Source of the DNA: a virus
IMG/VR virus record: IMGVR_UViG_3300030020_000047
Coordinates: 1 to 43,954 of that record
Direction: 5' to 3' (one strand)
Length of the DNA: 43,954 bases
In this document: piece after piece, positions 7,177 through 14,626 of the stretch
Numbering within the stretch: the first letter of the stretch is position 1
Layout: the number at the start of each line of letters is the position of its first letter
Made by a program: the position numbers and the translations under genes
Notes under the pieces: generated by a model
Told to the model about the DNA's origin: nothing
Database searches by the model: none
The model's input: only the letters and a program-made list of their open reading frames with translations

Positions 7177-8156
7177 AATACTCCAAACTCCTAAAATTCC
7201 TCCTCGCCCCCTTCTTCATGTACGCCGCAGGCGACGAAGGCGGCGGCGCTGAAGACTGGGGCAACGAAGTCACCCTCGGCGACGGTGCTCCGGCAGACAA
7301 AGTCGATCCTGCCACGATTGTTGATCCGCTCAAAGATGACAAGGTCGTCGACGAGACGAAGTTAGACCAGACGGACGAAGAGAAAGCCGCCGAAGCGCTG
7401 AAAGCGAAGCAAAAACCCGTTCCTTTCGAGCGTCACGACGCGATCCTCAAGAAAGAGCGCGCAGAGCGCGCCGCGCTCGTCGCTGAATTGGCTAAGTACA
7501 AGCAGGGCGAGCAAGTCGTCAAGGTCAACCAGGACTTGAATGCCGCCGAGACGAAGATCGTCGGCCTGGAGGCGGAGTACAACAAGCTCCTGGCTGACGG
7601 CGAGATCGAAAAGGCCACTGCCAAGATGAGCGAAATTCGCCGTCTGGAGCGGGATGTGCGCGAGTACCAGTCAGATATGAAGGTGCAGCAGGCGGAAGTG
7701 CGCGCAGTCGAGCGTGTGCGCTACGACACCGTCGTGGAACGGCTGGAGTCGGCGTACCCGGTGCTGAACCCTAACGACGAGGCATATGACAGCGAGCAGG
7801 TCGAAGATATCCTGGACCTGAAGGCCACCTACGAGCGCAAAGGGCTGGCTCCCTCGGCGGCGCTGCAGAAAGCCGTAACCAAGATGCTCGGTGCCGGCAC
7901 GAAGAAGCAGGAGATCGCGACTGAAGTGACGCCGAACGTCAAAAAAGAAGACGTTGCTGCCGCCCGCAGGGAAGCCGCCCTGAAGGCAGGGATCGACGCA
8001 GTGAACAAGACCCCAGCCTCGCTGACGAAAGTCGGGGTGAATAGCGACGAGCAGGGCGGCGCGTTGACCGCTGAACGCGCTATGGCTATGAGCCAGAAGG
8101 ACTTCGCGGCTATTGACGAGAAGACGTTAGCTAAACTGCGGGGCGACGAGCTGTAA
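7173..8156 (+). CDS. putative scaffolding protein
   Basis: Scaffolds direct procapsid assembly and are then removed. The assignment rests mainly on position between portal and major capsid and on composition: 327 residues, highly charged, with a predicted coiled coil at about 85-190 (ERAERAALVAELAKYKQGEQ, then AETKIVGLEAEYNKLL). The region around 25-60 is acidic and low in complexity, and the C-terminus is alternately charged (DFAAIDEKTLAKLRGDEL). Hydrophobic residues near the N-terminus (LLKFLLAPFFMYAAG) are odd for a scaffold and may be a docking helix. Translation is coupled to the portal gene by a 4-base overlap. Confidence 0.7.
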   Translation: MKYSKLLKFLLAPFFMYAAGDEGGGAEDWGNEVTLGDGAPADKVDPATIVDPLKDDKVVDETKLDQTDEEKAAEALKAKQKPVPFERHDAILKKERAERAALVAELAKYKQGEQVVKVNQDLNAAETKIVGLEAEYNKLLADGEIEKATAKMSEIRRLERDVREYQSDMKVQQAEVRAVERVRYDTVVERLESAYPVLNPNDEAYDSEQVEDILDLKATYERKGLAPSAALQKAVTKMLGAGTKKQEIATEVTPNVKKEDVAAARREAALKAGIDAVNKTPASLTKVGVNSDEQGGALTAERAMAMSQKDFAAIDEKTLAKLRGDEL

Positions 8157-8198
8157 CCGGCCCCATACTTAACCGTACCAACCACTTGAAAGAAAATT

Positions 8199-8606
8199 AT
8201 GAGCATCGGATCAAGAGACGCAGCAGAACAAGCCATGAACAGCCCACGAAACGCCGGGGGCAACATGTCCACCCCAGGGTTCTTCGTGGAGACCTACATG
8301 GATGCCGTAACAGCTCATGCTGGCGGCGGACAGACCACCGGGTATCCTATCACCACCCAGATCGCCCGTGTCACTACAGTGGCCTCAGCAGGCGATTCGG
8401 TTCTGCTTCCCCTTGCGGTTGCCGGTAATTCGATTACCGTCGCTAATGCAGCTGCAGCGAACAGCCTGAATGTCTTCCCCGGTGTCGGCGATGCTATCAA
8501 CGCGCTGGCTGTGAATGCCGCCTATGCGTTGGCGGCTGGGAAGACGGTCACGTTCTTCTGCGTGTCCGACGCACCGGCTGTGTGGCACGCACTACTAAGC
8601 GCCTAA
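8199..8606 (+). CDS. putative capsid decoration or head-associated protein, 135 aa
   Basis: The first 30 residues are Gly-, Asn- and Ser-rich. After that comes a beta-rich domain whose end (residues about 85-135) has the pattern SLNVFPGVGDAINAL, then NAAYALAAGKTVTFF and VWHALLSA. From memory, this pattern is widespread in small phage head proteins encoded just before the major capsid gene. The start is preceded by a GAAAGAAAAT purine run only. A strong terminator (8628-8669) follows at once, so this is the last gene of the packaging operon. Decoration function is inferred from family impression and place. Confidence 0.6.
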   Translation: MSIGSRDAAEQAMNSPRNAGGNMSTPGFFVETYMDAVTAHAGGGQTTGYPITTQIARVTTVASAGDSVLLPLAVAGNSITVANAAAANSLNVFPGVGDAINALAVNAAYALAAGKTVTFFCVSDAPAVWHALLSA

Positions 8607-8627
8607 ACCCAGCTTTACGAGTCTAAT

Positions 8628-8669
8628 AAAATAGATAGACTGCTTGCAGTCTATCTATTTTTGTTTTAG
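8628..8669 (+). terminator. strong intrinsic terminator
   Basis: A perfect 16-bp inverted repeat (AAAATAGATAGACTGC at 8628-8643 and its complement at 8646-8661) is separated by only TT, and the T-rich run TTTTTGTTTT follows. It separates the packaging genes from the capsid gene. The stem contains the TCTATCTA motif seen elsewhere in the window. It could act in both directions. Confidence 0.9.
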
Positions 8670-8785
8670 AATCACGAACATGTAGTACCCCGCTTGGCTC
8701 CCGATACGGGCCACCTCGTAGGTCGAGACGAAATTCGACACAGCAGCAGTTGTGACTAATTTCAATCAACTTACGGAGGTGCCAA

Positions 8786-9898
8786 ATGGCATTGACCAAT
8801 TTTGGGCTTTTGACCAACAACCAGAAAACGATGTGGAGTCGTGATCTCTGGAAGAATGCCCGTAACCAATCATTCATCGGCAAATTCCTGGGCAACGGCC
8901 CCGGTGCGATGGTTCAGCACATCACTGAGCTGAAGAAATCCGAAAAGGGCGCACGCGCCGTAATTACACTGCTCGCCGACTTGGTCGGTGACGGTATCGC
9001 AGGCGACCGCACACTGGAAGGCAACGAAGAAGCGATGCAGACCTTTGATCAGGTCATTCGCGTCGATCAGCTGCGTCACGCTAACCGCCACGAAGGTCGC
9101 ATCGCCGATCAGAAGTCTATTGTCGAATTCCGTGGCAATGCCCGCAACGTGCTGGCGTACTGGCTCTCGGATCGTATCGACCAGATGGCGTTCCTGACGC
9201 TGGGCGGCATCTCTTACGCCTACCAGACCAACGGCGCACTGCGCGTTGGCTCCGATCTGCCGTACCTCGAATTCGCTGCCGATGTTACTGCGCCGACCAA
9301 TCTACGCGTATTCCGCTGGGACAACACCAACAAGGTGCTGGTTGCCGGTGGTGCGTCGAGCACTGTTACTGCAGTTGATACAGTGTCATGGGAAATGTTC
9401 GTCGGCCTTAAAGCAGCCGCCAAGAACAACTACATCCGTGGCGTAATGGAAAGCGGCGAAGAAACTTTCCACGCGTTCCTGACGCCTTCCGCGATGGCGA
9501 ACCTGAAGCTCGATCCGACCTACCTGTTGAACTTGCGGCACTCGCAGAACAAGGACGTGAACGACAAGCTGTTCTCCGGTTCCTCGGTCAAGATCGATGG
9601 TATCTACCTGCACGAGTTCCGACACGTACCGTGTACCACTGGCGCTGCTTCCGGCTCCAAGTACGGCGCGTCCGGTACCGTCGAAGGTGCTCAGATTTTG
9701 TTCTGTGGCGCTCAAGCGCTCGGCATGGCAGACATCGGTGCCCCAGAGTGGGAAGAAAAAGGATTCGACTTCGAGAACCAACAGGCTATCGCCGTCGGCA
9801 AAATCCTGGGCTTCCTGAAACCACGCTTCGGCAACATCTACAACAACAACACCGTGCAGGATTTCGGTGTGTTGTCGTGCTACGTCGCTCAGAAATAA
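8786..9898 (+). CDS. major capsid protein, N4-gp56 / DUF4043 type
   Basis: This is the main shell subunit. The sequence shows features I associate with the N4-gp56 / DUF4043 capsid family: LWKNARNQSFIGKFLGNG near the start, ITELKKSEKGARAVITLLAD (about 48-67), and GDRTLEGNEEAMQTFDQV. These are followed by RVDQLRHANRHEGRIADQ, and by LAYWLSDRIDQMAFLTLGG near 138. At 370 residues the length is normal. A good GGAGG site lies before the ATG. A terminator lies before (8628-8669) and another after the next gene (10431-10454), so capsid plus partner form their own unit. That fits the need for several hundred copies. Confidence 0.93.
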   Translation: MALTNFGLLTNNQKTMWSRDLWKNARNQSFIGKFLGNGPGAMVQHITELKKSEKGARAVITLLADLVGDGIAGDRTLEGNEEAMQTFDQVIRVDQLRHANRHEGRIADQKSIVEFRGNARNVLAYWLSDRIDQMAFLTLGGISYAYQTNGALRVGSDLPYLEFAADVTAPTNLRVFRWDNTNKVLVAGGASSTVTAVDTVSWEMFVGLKAAAKNNYIRGVMESGEETFHAFLTPSAMANLKLDPTYLLNLRHSQNKDVNDKLFSGSSVKIDGIYLHEFRHVPCTTGAASGSKYGASGTVEGAQILFCGAQALGMADIGAPEWEEKGFDFENQQAIAVGKILGFLKPRFGNIYNNNTVQDFGVLSCYVAQK

Positions 9899-9910
9899 GG
9901 ATAACCAGCC

Positions 9911-10411
9911 ATGAATCTCATCGCATCCCGTTCTGCCCAGTACCCGCTGGTCGCTCAGTTCATCGGCAACTATAACAATTGGGTCTATGACTCGGTTAGC
10001 TTGGTTGCTGAAACGCTGGGGTCCACGGTGGCCCTGGCTACTGACCCTACGCAAGCCGGCTTGACCGGCCCAGTAGCGAACACCATCACATTCGACTGTA
10101 TCCCGATGCCAACAGGCGCGGTGATTACGGGTGGTGAGCTGATCGTCGACACCGCCTATGCCGGCTGTACCGCCGCCACGCTCTCACTTGGTATCGCCGG
10201 TTCGACTACGGATTTACTATCCGCAGTCAATCTGATGGCAACTGGCCGTACAGCGTTGACCCTGACGTCTCTGGTCACGGAAGACCCGAATACAGGCTCG
10301 AACCTGCGCATGACGCTCGCCTACACCGTGGCTAACGCCACAGCAGGCAAGTTCCGAATTCGCGTGATGTACACCATCGACGGACGCGCTCAGGAAGTGC
10401 AGATCACCTAA
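9911..10411 (+). CDS. putative capsid-associated (decoration) protein, 166 aa
   Basis: This directly follows the major capsid gene, 12 bases apart, with AAGGATAACC as ribosome site. The protein is neutral, rich in Thr, Ala and Gly, and predicted to be all-beta: strands around ANTITFDCIPMPTGAVITGG, AATLSLGIAG and GKFRIRVMYTIDGRAQEVQ. No transmembrane helix or catalytic motif is visible. Position between the capsid gene and a terminator, so that it is co-expressed at capsid level, suggests an abundant shell or decoration protein. A specific family is not recognised. Confidence 0.6.
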   Translation: MNLIASRSAQYPLVAQFIGNYNNWVYDSVSLVAETLGSTVALATDPTQAGLTGPVANTITFDCIPMPTGAVITGGELIVDTAYAGCTAATLSLGIAGSTTDLLSAVNLMATGRTALTLTSLVTEDPNTGSNLRMTLAYTVANATAGKFRIRVMYTIDGRAQEVQIT

Positions 10412-10430
10412 GTTTCACTGGGTGAATAGC

Positions 10431-10454
10431 CAGGGGCTTCGGCCCCTGTTTTCT
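10431..10454 (+). terminator. intrinsic terminator with UUCG tetraloop
   Basis: The stem is CAGGGGC and GCCCCTG (10431-10448) with a TTCG loop, the most stable tetraloop class, followed by TTTTCT. It lies 20 bases after the decoration-like gene and ends the capsid transcription unit. Confidence 0.92.
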
Positions 10455-10474
10455 AATTACTTAGGACCATCGAC

Positions 10475-10852
10475 ATGAATTTCACACTGAATAGAGACAA
10501 GACGGTGCGATCCCTCTCAGGGCGCTCCGTCGAGTTCAAGAAGGGCGTCAGCACCCATGTGCCGCCTGGTATGTGGCCAGAGGTACTTGCCCTCGGCGCG
10601 CAGCCGGAGGAAGAACTACCCGAGCCAAAGACGTTCGAGTCGAGGGAGCCGTCAGACCCAGTCGCCCGCAGAGCCACGATTATGGAAGCGTTCGAGCAGA
10701 TGGTGAACGGCGCCAAGCGCGACAGCTTCATGGGTACCGGCGTACCGCATATCAAGGCGCTGACCGCGCAGCTGGGCTTCGTACTCGACAGCAAAGAGCG
10801 CGACAAGCTGTGGCAGGAGTTCAAAGAAGGCAAGGGCGGCAGCGAAGCATGA
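10475..10852 (+). CDS. conserved phage head protein of unknown function, 125 aa
   Basis: The N-terminal part (MNFTLNRDKTVRSLSGRSVE, then FKKGVSTHVPPGMWPEVLAL) has a pattern I recall from podovirus genes between capsid and connector: a short beta domain with a VPP motif, then a helical C-terminal part (AFEQMVNGAKRDSF, then GVPHIKALTAQLGF). A Pro- and Glu-rich linker at about 45-65 separates the two. The ATG follows ACTTAGGACC. The stop overlaps the connector gene by ATGA, which suggests a partner role with the connector. Function is not known. Confidence 0.65.
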   Translation: MNFTLNRDKTVRSLSGRSVEFKKGVSTHVPPGMWPEVLALGAQPEEELPEPKTFESREPSDPVARRATIMEAFEQMVNGAKRDSFMGTGVPHIKALTAQLGFVLDSKERDKLWQEFKEGKGGSEA

Positions 10853-11544
10853 ACTCCGACGACCTGTACGAGATGTTCCGCACCGAGATGAACGATACGG
10901 TAGAGCCGTATCTTTGGTCCGATGAAGAAGTGTACGGGTTCGTCGATAGCGCACAGAACAAGTTCGTCAAGTTGATAGGGGGGCTGGCAGATACCACGTC
11001 GCCCTTCACGATGCTGCCGATGACGCTCACCACGGACAGGGTGAAGATCGACAAGCGGATTCTGAAGATACGTGATGCGTACCGGGTCTCGGACGGCAGG
11101 CTGATCGAGGTCATCAACTTCGAGGATATGCGTACCCGACGTATCCGATTCGACGGGCGAACGGGCATGCCAGAGTATTTGATTATCGGCATGGAGCCGG
11201 AGTATGCGCGGTTTTACCCAGCGCCGGCCACTGTTGACACCGTGCAGCTGCTGGTAGATCGCCTGCCGCTGCACAGGATTACCGACGAAGGCGACCAAGA
11301 GCTTGAGGTCGACGAGCAGCATAAAGATGGCCTGATGTACTGGATGAAGTATCGCGGCTACAGCAAGCAGGACGCGGAAACATTCGACAAGGGCAGGGCT
11401 GCGGACTTCGAGATGAAGTTCAAAGAATATTGCGGCGAGGCACTGAAGGAAAAAGCCCGCGCCATGCACAAGACACGCATCACGGCTTACGGCGGCATCC
11501 CGATGCACGGTGGAGGCTCTCACTACAGACCACGCGTTTATTAA
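10849..11544 (+). CDS. head-tail connector / adaptor protein, 231 aa
   Basis: The ATG at 10849 is chosen over the in-frame upstream ATG because it overlaps the preceding stop as ATGA and gives a coherent protein (MNSDDLYEMFRTEMNDTVE). The fold pattern (helix, then WSDEEVYGFVDSAQNKFV, mixed strands, and a helical end) and size match podoviral adaptor proteins of the P22 gp4 kind that extend the portal. The C-terminal tail (GGIPMHGGGSHYRPRVY) is Gly- and His-rich, as in other adaptors that insert into the portal. Assignment comes from position and family impression; no motif search was done. Confidence 0.65.
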   Translation: MNSDDLYEMFRTEMNDTVEPYLWSDEEVYGFVDSAQNKFVKLIGGLADTTSPFTMLPMTLTTDRVKIDKRILKIRDAYRVSDGRLIEVINFEDMRTRRIRFDGRTGMPEYLIIGMEPEYARFYPAPATVDTVQLLVDRLPLHRITDEGDQELEVDEQHKDGLMYWMKYRGYSKQDAETFDKGRAADFEMKFKEYCGEALKEKARAMHKTRITAYGGIPMHGGGSHYRPRVY

Positions 11545-11552
11545 GGCTGAAC

Positions 11553-12005
11553 ATGTCGAAGAACACCAAGCTCGCCCCGATAGCCCTGACCGTCACCGCT
11601 GCCGCTTATACAAGCGCGTACTGCGTCGGGGGCCTGATCACGATCCCGGTATCGCCCGTCCAGTCCACATCAGGGCGCATACTCGACGCCCAGGTGAACT
11701 GCGCTGGTACGCAGACATGCACTTACAACCTGATCCTGTTTAACGCGCTGCCGGCCAGTTCGACGTTCACGGATCGCGCAGCGATCACGATCAACTCCGC
11801 AGATTTCGGCAAGGTCATCGGCATTCTGCACCTGACCGACGTGACGACTGTCGGCGGTCTGACCGTTGCGCAAACCACAGCGGACTGCGCGAAGGCGTTC
11901 TCCGGTGCCAGCCCAGCGTTCTATGCAGTGCTTGAGGTCATCGGTACGCCAACCTACGCGACCGTCAACGACGTGCAGCTCGCCGTCGGCTACATGCCGG
12001 ATTAA
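11553..12005 (+). CDS. structural protein of unknown role, 150 aa
   Basis: The start at 11553 (MSKNTKLAPIALTVTAAAYT) is chosen because it follows the connector stop by 8 bases and removes an implausible Arg- and His-rich leader. It is a beta-rich, Thr/Ala/Gly-rich small protein with four Cys residues (YCVGG, NCAGTQTCTYN, DCAKAF), which is unusual for an intracellularly assembled virion protein. It resembles the decoration-like protein at 9911 in composition and probable fold. The neighbourhood (connector before, FCCH-like protein after) suggests a head surface or connector role. Confidence 0.5.
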   Translation: MSKNTKLAPIALTVTAAAYTSAYCVGGLITIPVSPVQSTSGRILDAQVNCAGTQTCTYNLILFNALPASSTFTDRAAITINSADFGKVIGILHLTDVTTVGGLTVAQTTADCAKAFSGASPAFYAVLEVIGTPTYATVNDVQLAVGYMPD

Positions 12006-12007
12006 TC

Positions 12008-12595
12008 ATGGGCTACCTGGACAACCTCTGCCTGAATGTCGCCCTTGGGGAGACGTTCGTGGTCGTGCTCCGCTGGGGTACTGACGTGCTGACGAGCGTG
12101 CCGGTCACAGGCATCACGAACGCCGCGCCCGCTGTCATTACGGCGGACGGTCACGGCATGGTCACTGGCTGGCGCGCATCAGTCGTATCCGCAGGCGGCA
12201 TGAACCAGATCAACACGAACAACTACCCACCGCGCGAGCGCGACTGGGAGGCAGTCAGCGTGCTGTCATCGAACACGGTGGCGCTGAACGATGTCAACAG
12301 CGCGGGCTACCAGCCCTACACGTCAGGCGGGTTCTTGGTCTACTCCACGCCGGTTGTTTTGACCGGCGCGACGGCGGTGATGAATATCCTCGACAACCCG
12401 AACCCGGAGGTCGGGAACGTGCTGCTGAGTCTGACGAATGGCTCAGGCATCACCGTCGATCCTGTCGGCATGACGATCACCCCCTCTTTCTCGACGGTCG
12501 GCCTCACCTGGACGACCGGCTACTTCTCCCTGCAGATCACCCTCGCGTCAGGTGTCACGACGCAAGTGGCTGCGGGCACCATCACTATCAACTAG
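12008..12595 (+). CDS. phage structural protein with FCCH-like domain, 195 aa
   Basis: Residues about 30-110 carry the pattern PVTGITNAAPAVITADGHGM, then GWRASVVSAGGMNQIN and a strand ending TVALNDVN. That is the beta motif often annotated in phages as an E1 FCCH domain (a name from ubiquitin-activating enzymes, with no enzymatic implication here). The remainder looks like an Ig-like beta sandwich ending GVTTQVAAGTITIN. It begins 2 bases after the preceding stop with only a weak GGA site, so coupling is likely. A virion surface or tail-attached role is inferred. Confidence 0.6.
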   Translation: MGYLDNLCLNVALGETFVVVLRWGTDVLTSVPVTGITNAAPAVITADGHGMVTGWRASVVSAGGMNQINTNNYPPRERDWEAVSVLSSNTVALNDVNSAGYQPYTSGGFLVYSTPVVLTGATAVMNILDNPNPEVGNVLLSLTNGSGITVDPVGMTITPSFSTVGLTWTTGYFSLQITLASGVTTQVAAGTITIN

Positions 12596-12603
12596 GAACT
12601 GAC

Positions 12604-12813
12604 ATGGCAAAGATCACTTGCAGCATCAATGGAACGAATTGCGAAATCGACGACATGGCGCTTGAGCCGTTTCAGGTCGTGCTCGACAACGAAACCGAAA
12701 CCACGACCATCACGGGCTACAAGCTGTTCGGCGCGGTGGTGCAGAACGACGTTCACATGACTTTGAAGAAGCCCTTGGTCTGGGCAGAAGGTTCCACAGC
12801 CGCCATTGGCTAA
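12604..12813 (+). CDS. hypothetical small protein, 69 aa
   Basis: AGGAACTGAC precedes the ATG. It is a compact acidic protein (MAKITCSINGTNCEIDDMAL) with two Cys nine residues apart, a central strand pair (TETTTITGYKLFGAVVQNDV) and a Trp near the end. It lies between two structural genes and is probably co-transcribed with them. No family is recognised. Confidence 0.6.
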   Translation: MAKITCSINGTNCEIDDMALEPFQVVLDNETETTTITGYKLFGAVVQNDVHMTLKKPLVWAEGSTAAIG

Positions 12814-12837
12814 TTAATTTTATAGAGAGGTTTCATC

Positions 12838-13308
12838 ATGTCGGCCAACGTACAAGCAATGCCCTCCAGTTTTAAGTCTGAGCTTCTGAAAGGCACCCAC
12901 GCTCTCGGTACCCAGTCCGCGAACAGCGTGCGTACTGTCACGACCGCAGACGTGGTGAAAGCCGCGCTGTTTGTGACGAACAATTCGATGGGCGCGGCTA
13001 CTACGGCGTACTCGACGACAGGCGAAGTGACCGGCACTGGGTACACCGCAGGCGGCGTAACGGTAACAAATGCGACTGCGCCATCAGTGTCCGGCACAGG
13101 TGCGCTGTGGACGCCATCGGCTTCCATTGTGTACCCGACCGTGACTCTGACTACCGCGTTCGACACGGTGCTGCTGTACAACGCGTCTTCGACCGGCTCG
13201 CTGGCGATAGGCGTGTACACGTTCGGTGCGCAGACGGTGACTGCTGGCACATTCACGTTGACCATGCCAGCGAACACCACTGGCAACGCGCTCGTTCAAA
13301 TCAACTAA
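12838..13308 (+). CDS. structural protein, Ala/Thr-rich, 156 aa
   Basis: AGAGG precedes the ATG by 8 bases. The protein is low in charge and rich in Thr, Ala, Val and Gly, with a short helical start (MSANVQAMPSSFKSELLKG) and a beta-rich remainder (TTADVVKAALFVTN, TFDTVLLYN-like strands, TFTLTMPANTTGNALVQIN). Its composition matches the decoration-like proteins at 8199 and 9911. It is probably exposed on the head or tail. No specific family is recognised. Confidence 0.55.
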   Translation: MSANVQAMPSSFKSELLKGTHALGTQSANSVRTVTTADVVKAALFVTNNSMGAATTAYSTTGEVTGTGYTAGGVTVTNATAPSVSGTGALWTPSASIVYPTVTLTTAFDTVLLYNASSTGSLAIGVYTFGAQTVTAGTFTLTMPANTTGNALVQIN

Positions 13309-13333
13309 ACCACGTCGTCAGGGGTAGCTCGCC

Positions 13334-14626
13334 ATGCTTGGCTTTTCGCCGGTCGCAAGCGCCCCTTTCGCGGGGCAGACAGGAAACAGAAACGTCACCG
13401 TTGGGTTGACGGGTGTTTCCATGTCCGGCGTGGTCGGCTCGGTTCTCTTCGCGCTGGCGATGGGTCTCGCGGGGCTGGCCGGTACGGGCGGGGCTGGTGG
13501 CGTAACACACACGACTGCTCCGACGATTTCAGGCGTTGCCGGTACGGGCGCGTCGGGATTGTTAGCGTACTCGCAAGCTGTGAGCGGTGTGGCCGGTACG
13601 GGGGCGTCAGGTGCAGCAGTTTCTTCCCTTGCTGTCGGGCTGACCGGCGTAGCGGGAACGGGCGGGGTAGGGGTAGCGGCTCCGTCTATCTCCTCGACAC
13701 TGACAGGTGTGGCCGGTACGGGGGCAGTAGGTACAGCAGTTTCTTCCCTTGCTGTCGGGCTGACCGGCGTAGCGGGAACGGGCGGGGTAGGGGTAGCGGC
13801 TCCGTCTATCTCCTCGACACTGACAGGTGTGGCCGGTACGGGGGCAGTAGGTACAGCTTCGGTATTTTCGGCCTCGGCGATCACGGGCGTCGCAGGCGCG
13901 GGAGCAACCGGGCAGATAGCGACATCTCCTGCGCTTATGGGCGTGGCTGGAATGGGGGCGGCTGGATCGCTCACCTCGTCCAGAATTGCAGCTATAACCA
14001 GCGTGGCCGGAACGGGCGCAGTCGGCTCCGCTACAGCGTCTACCTCCTCAGCACTTACCGGCGTATCTGGCACAGCTGCGACGGGCGCAGTCATCATCCC
14101 AGGAGGCGCTGCACTCAGTGGTATGGCTGGCGCGGGCGCGGTCGGAACAGTTATCCCCTCCAAAACCTTTGCTGTCACTGGCCTAGCTGCGACTGGCGCA
14201 GTTGGCTCTGCCATATCGTCTACCTCGCTGACGCCCACAGGGGTGGCTGGTACGAGTGCAGTCGGTTCAATTACGCCGACCATTTCTTCGTCGCTCGCCG
14301 GCGCAAGTGGTGCAGGCGGCGTCGGCGCTATTACTCAGGCGCGGGCCGCAAGTCTCGCAGGAATTACTGCCACAAGCGCGGCGGGCTTAACCGCGCCAAC
14401 CATTTCTTCAGCGCTGGCAGGGAACAACGGCGCTGGCGGCACAGGCGCTGCCGCACCGATCACCGCGCTCGCTGGAAACGTCGCGACGGGCGCAGTCGGC
14501 ACTGTCTCTGCGAGCGTAACCATTACCGCCGAGCAGCCTGGGCTGATCCAAGAACTCTATGTCGTCGCCCCCGTAGTACGCAACCTTTACATCACCGCAC
14601 CTACCGTGCAGGAGTTCTTCGTATGA
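13334..14626 (+). CDS. Gly-rich tandem-repeat protein, 430 aa
   Basis: After about 30 unique residues, the protein consists of roughly 18 repeats of about 20 residues with consensus LTGVAGTGAVGTAxSSxxxx, followed by a unique C-terminus (QPGLIQELYVVAPVVRNLYI). Two adjacent 40-residue blocks are identical at the DNA level (13614-13856). The C-terminal YVVAPVVRNLYITAP ladder looks like a trimerisation or docking strand. I associate similar GVSATGSVG repeats with phage fibre proteins, where they probably form a beta-solenoid or glycine-rich shaft; that role is inferred. The stop overlaps the receptor-binding protein gene by ATGA, so a shaft or adaptor for that protein is plausible. Confidence 0.65.
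   Translation: MLGFSPVASAPFAGQTGNRNVTVGLTGVSMSGVVGSVLFALAMGLAGLAGTGGAGGVTHTTAPTISGVAGTGASGLLAYSQAVSGVAGTGASGAAVSSLAVGLTGVAGTGGVGVAAPSISSTLTGVAGTGAVGTAVSSLAVGLTGVAGTGGVGVAAPSISSTLTGVAGTGAVGTASVFSASAITGVAGAGATGQIATSPALMGVAGMGAAGSLTSSRIAAITSVAGTGAVGSATASTSSALTGVSGTAATGAVIIPGGAALSGMAGAGAVGTVIPSKTFAVTGLAATGAVGSAISSTSLTPTGVAGTSAVGSITPTISSSLAGASGAGGVGAITQARAASLAGITATSAAGLTAPTISSALAGNNGAGGTGAAAPITALAGNVATGAVGTVSASVTITAEQPGLIQELYVVAPVVRNLYITAPTVQEFFV
13614..13856 (+). repeat. perfect 120-bp tandem duplication
   Basis: Bases 13614-13733 are repeated without mismatch at 13734-13853 (identity runs to about 13856). The unit is two 20-residue protein repeats. Flanking repeats are similar but diverged, so this copy arose recently. 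Confidence 0.95.

Noticed and set aside
10453-11523. Long leftward frame of 356 codons antisense to the connector genes
   Set aside because: It is a mirror of well-supported rightward genes with good starts and overlaps; no ribosome site and an implausible composition.
13540-13860. Regular repeats that could suggest a CRISPR array
   Set aside because: The period is 60 bases in frame with the coding sequence, with no conserved palindromic repeat and unique spacer structure; these are protein repeats.
13318-14283. Leftward Pro/Ala/Val-rich frame opposite the Gly-rich repeat gene
   Set aside because: Repeats on one strand force repeats in the antisense frame. The rightward gene has a ribosome site and an ATGA link to the next gene.
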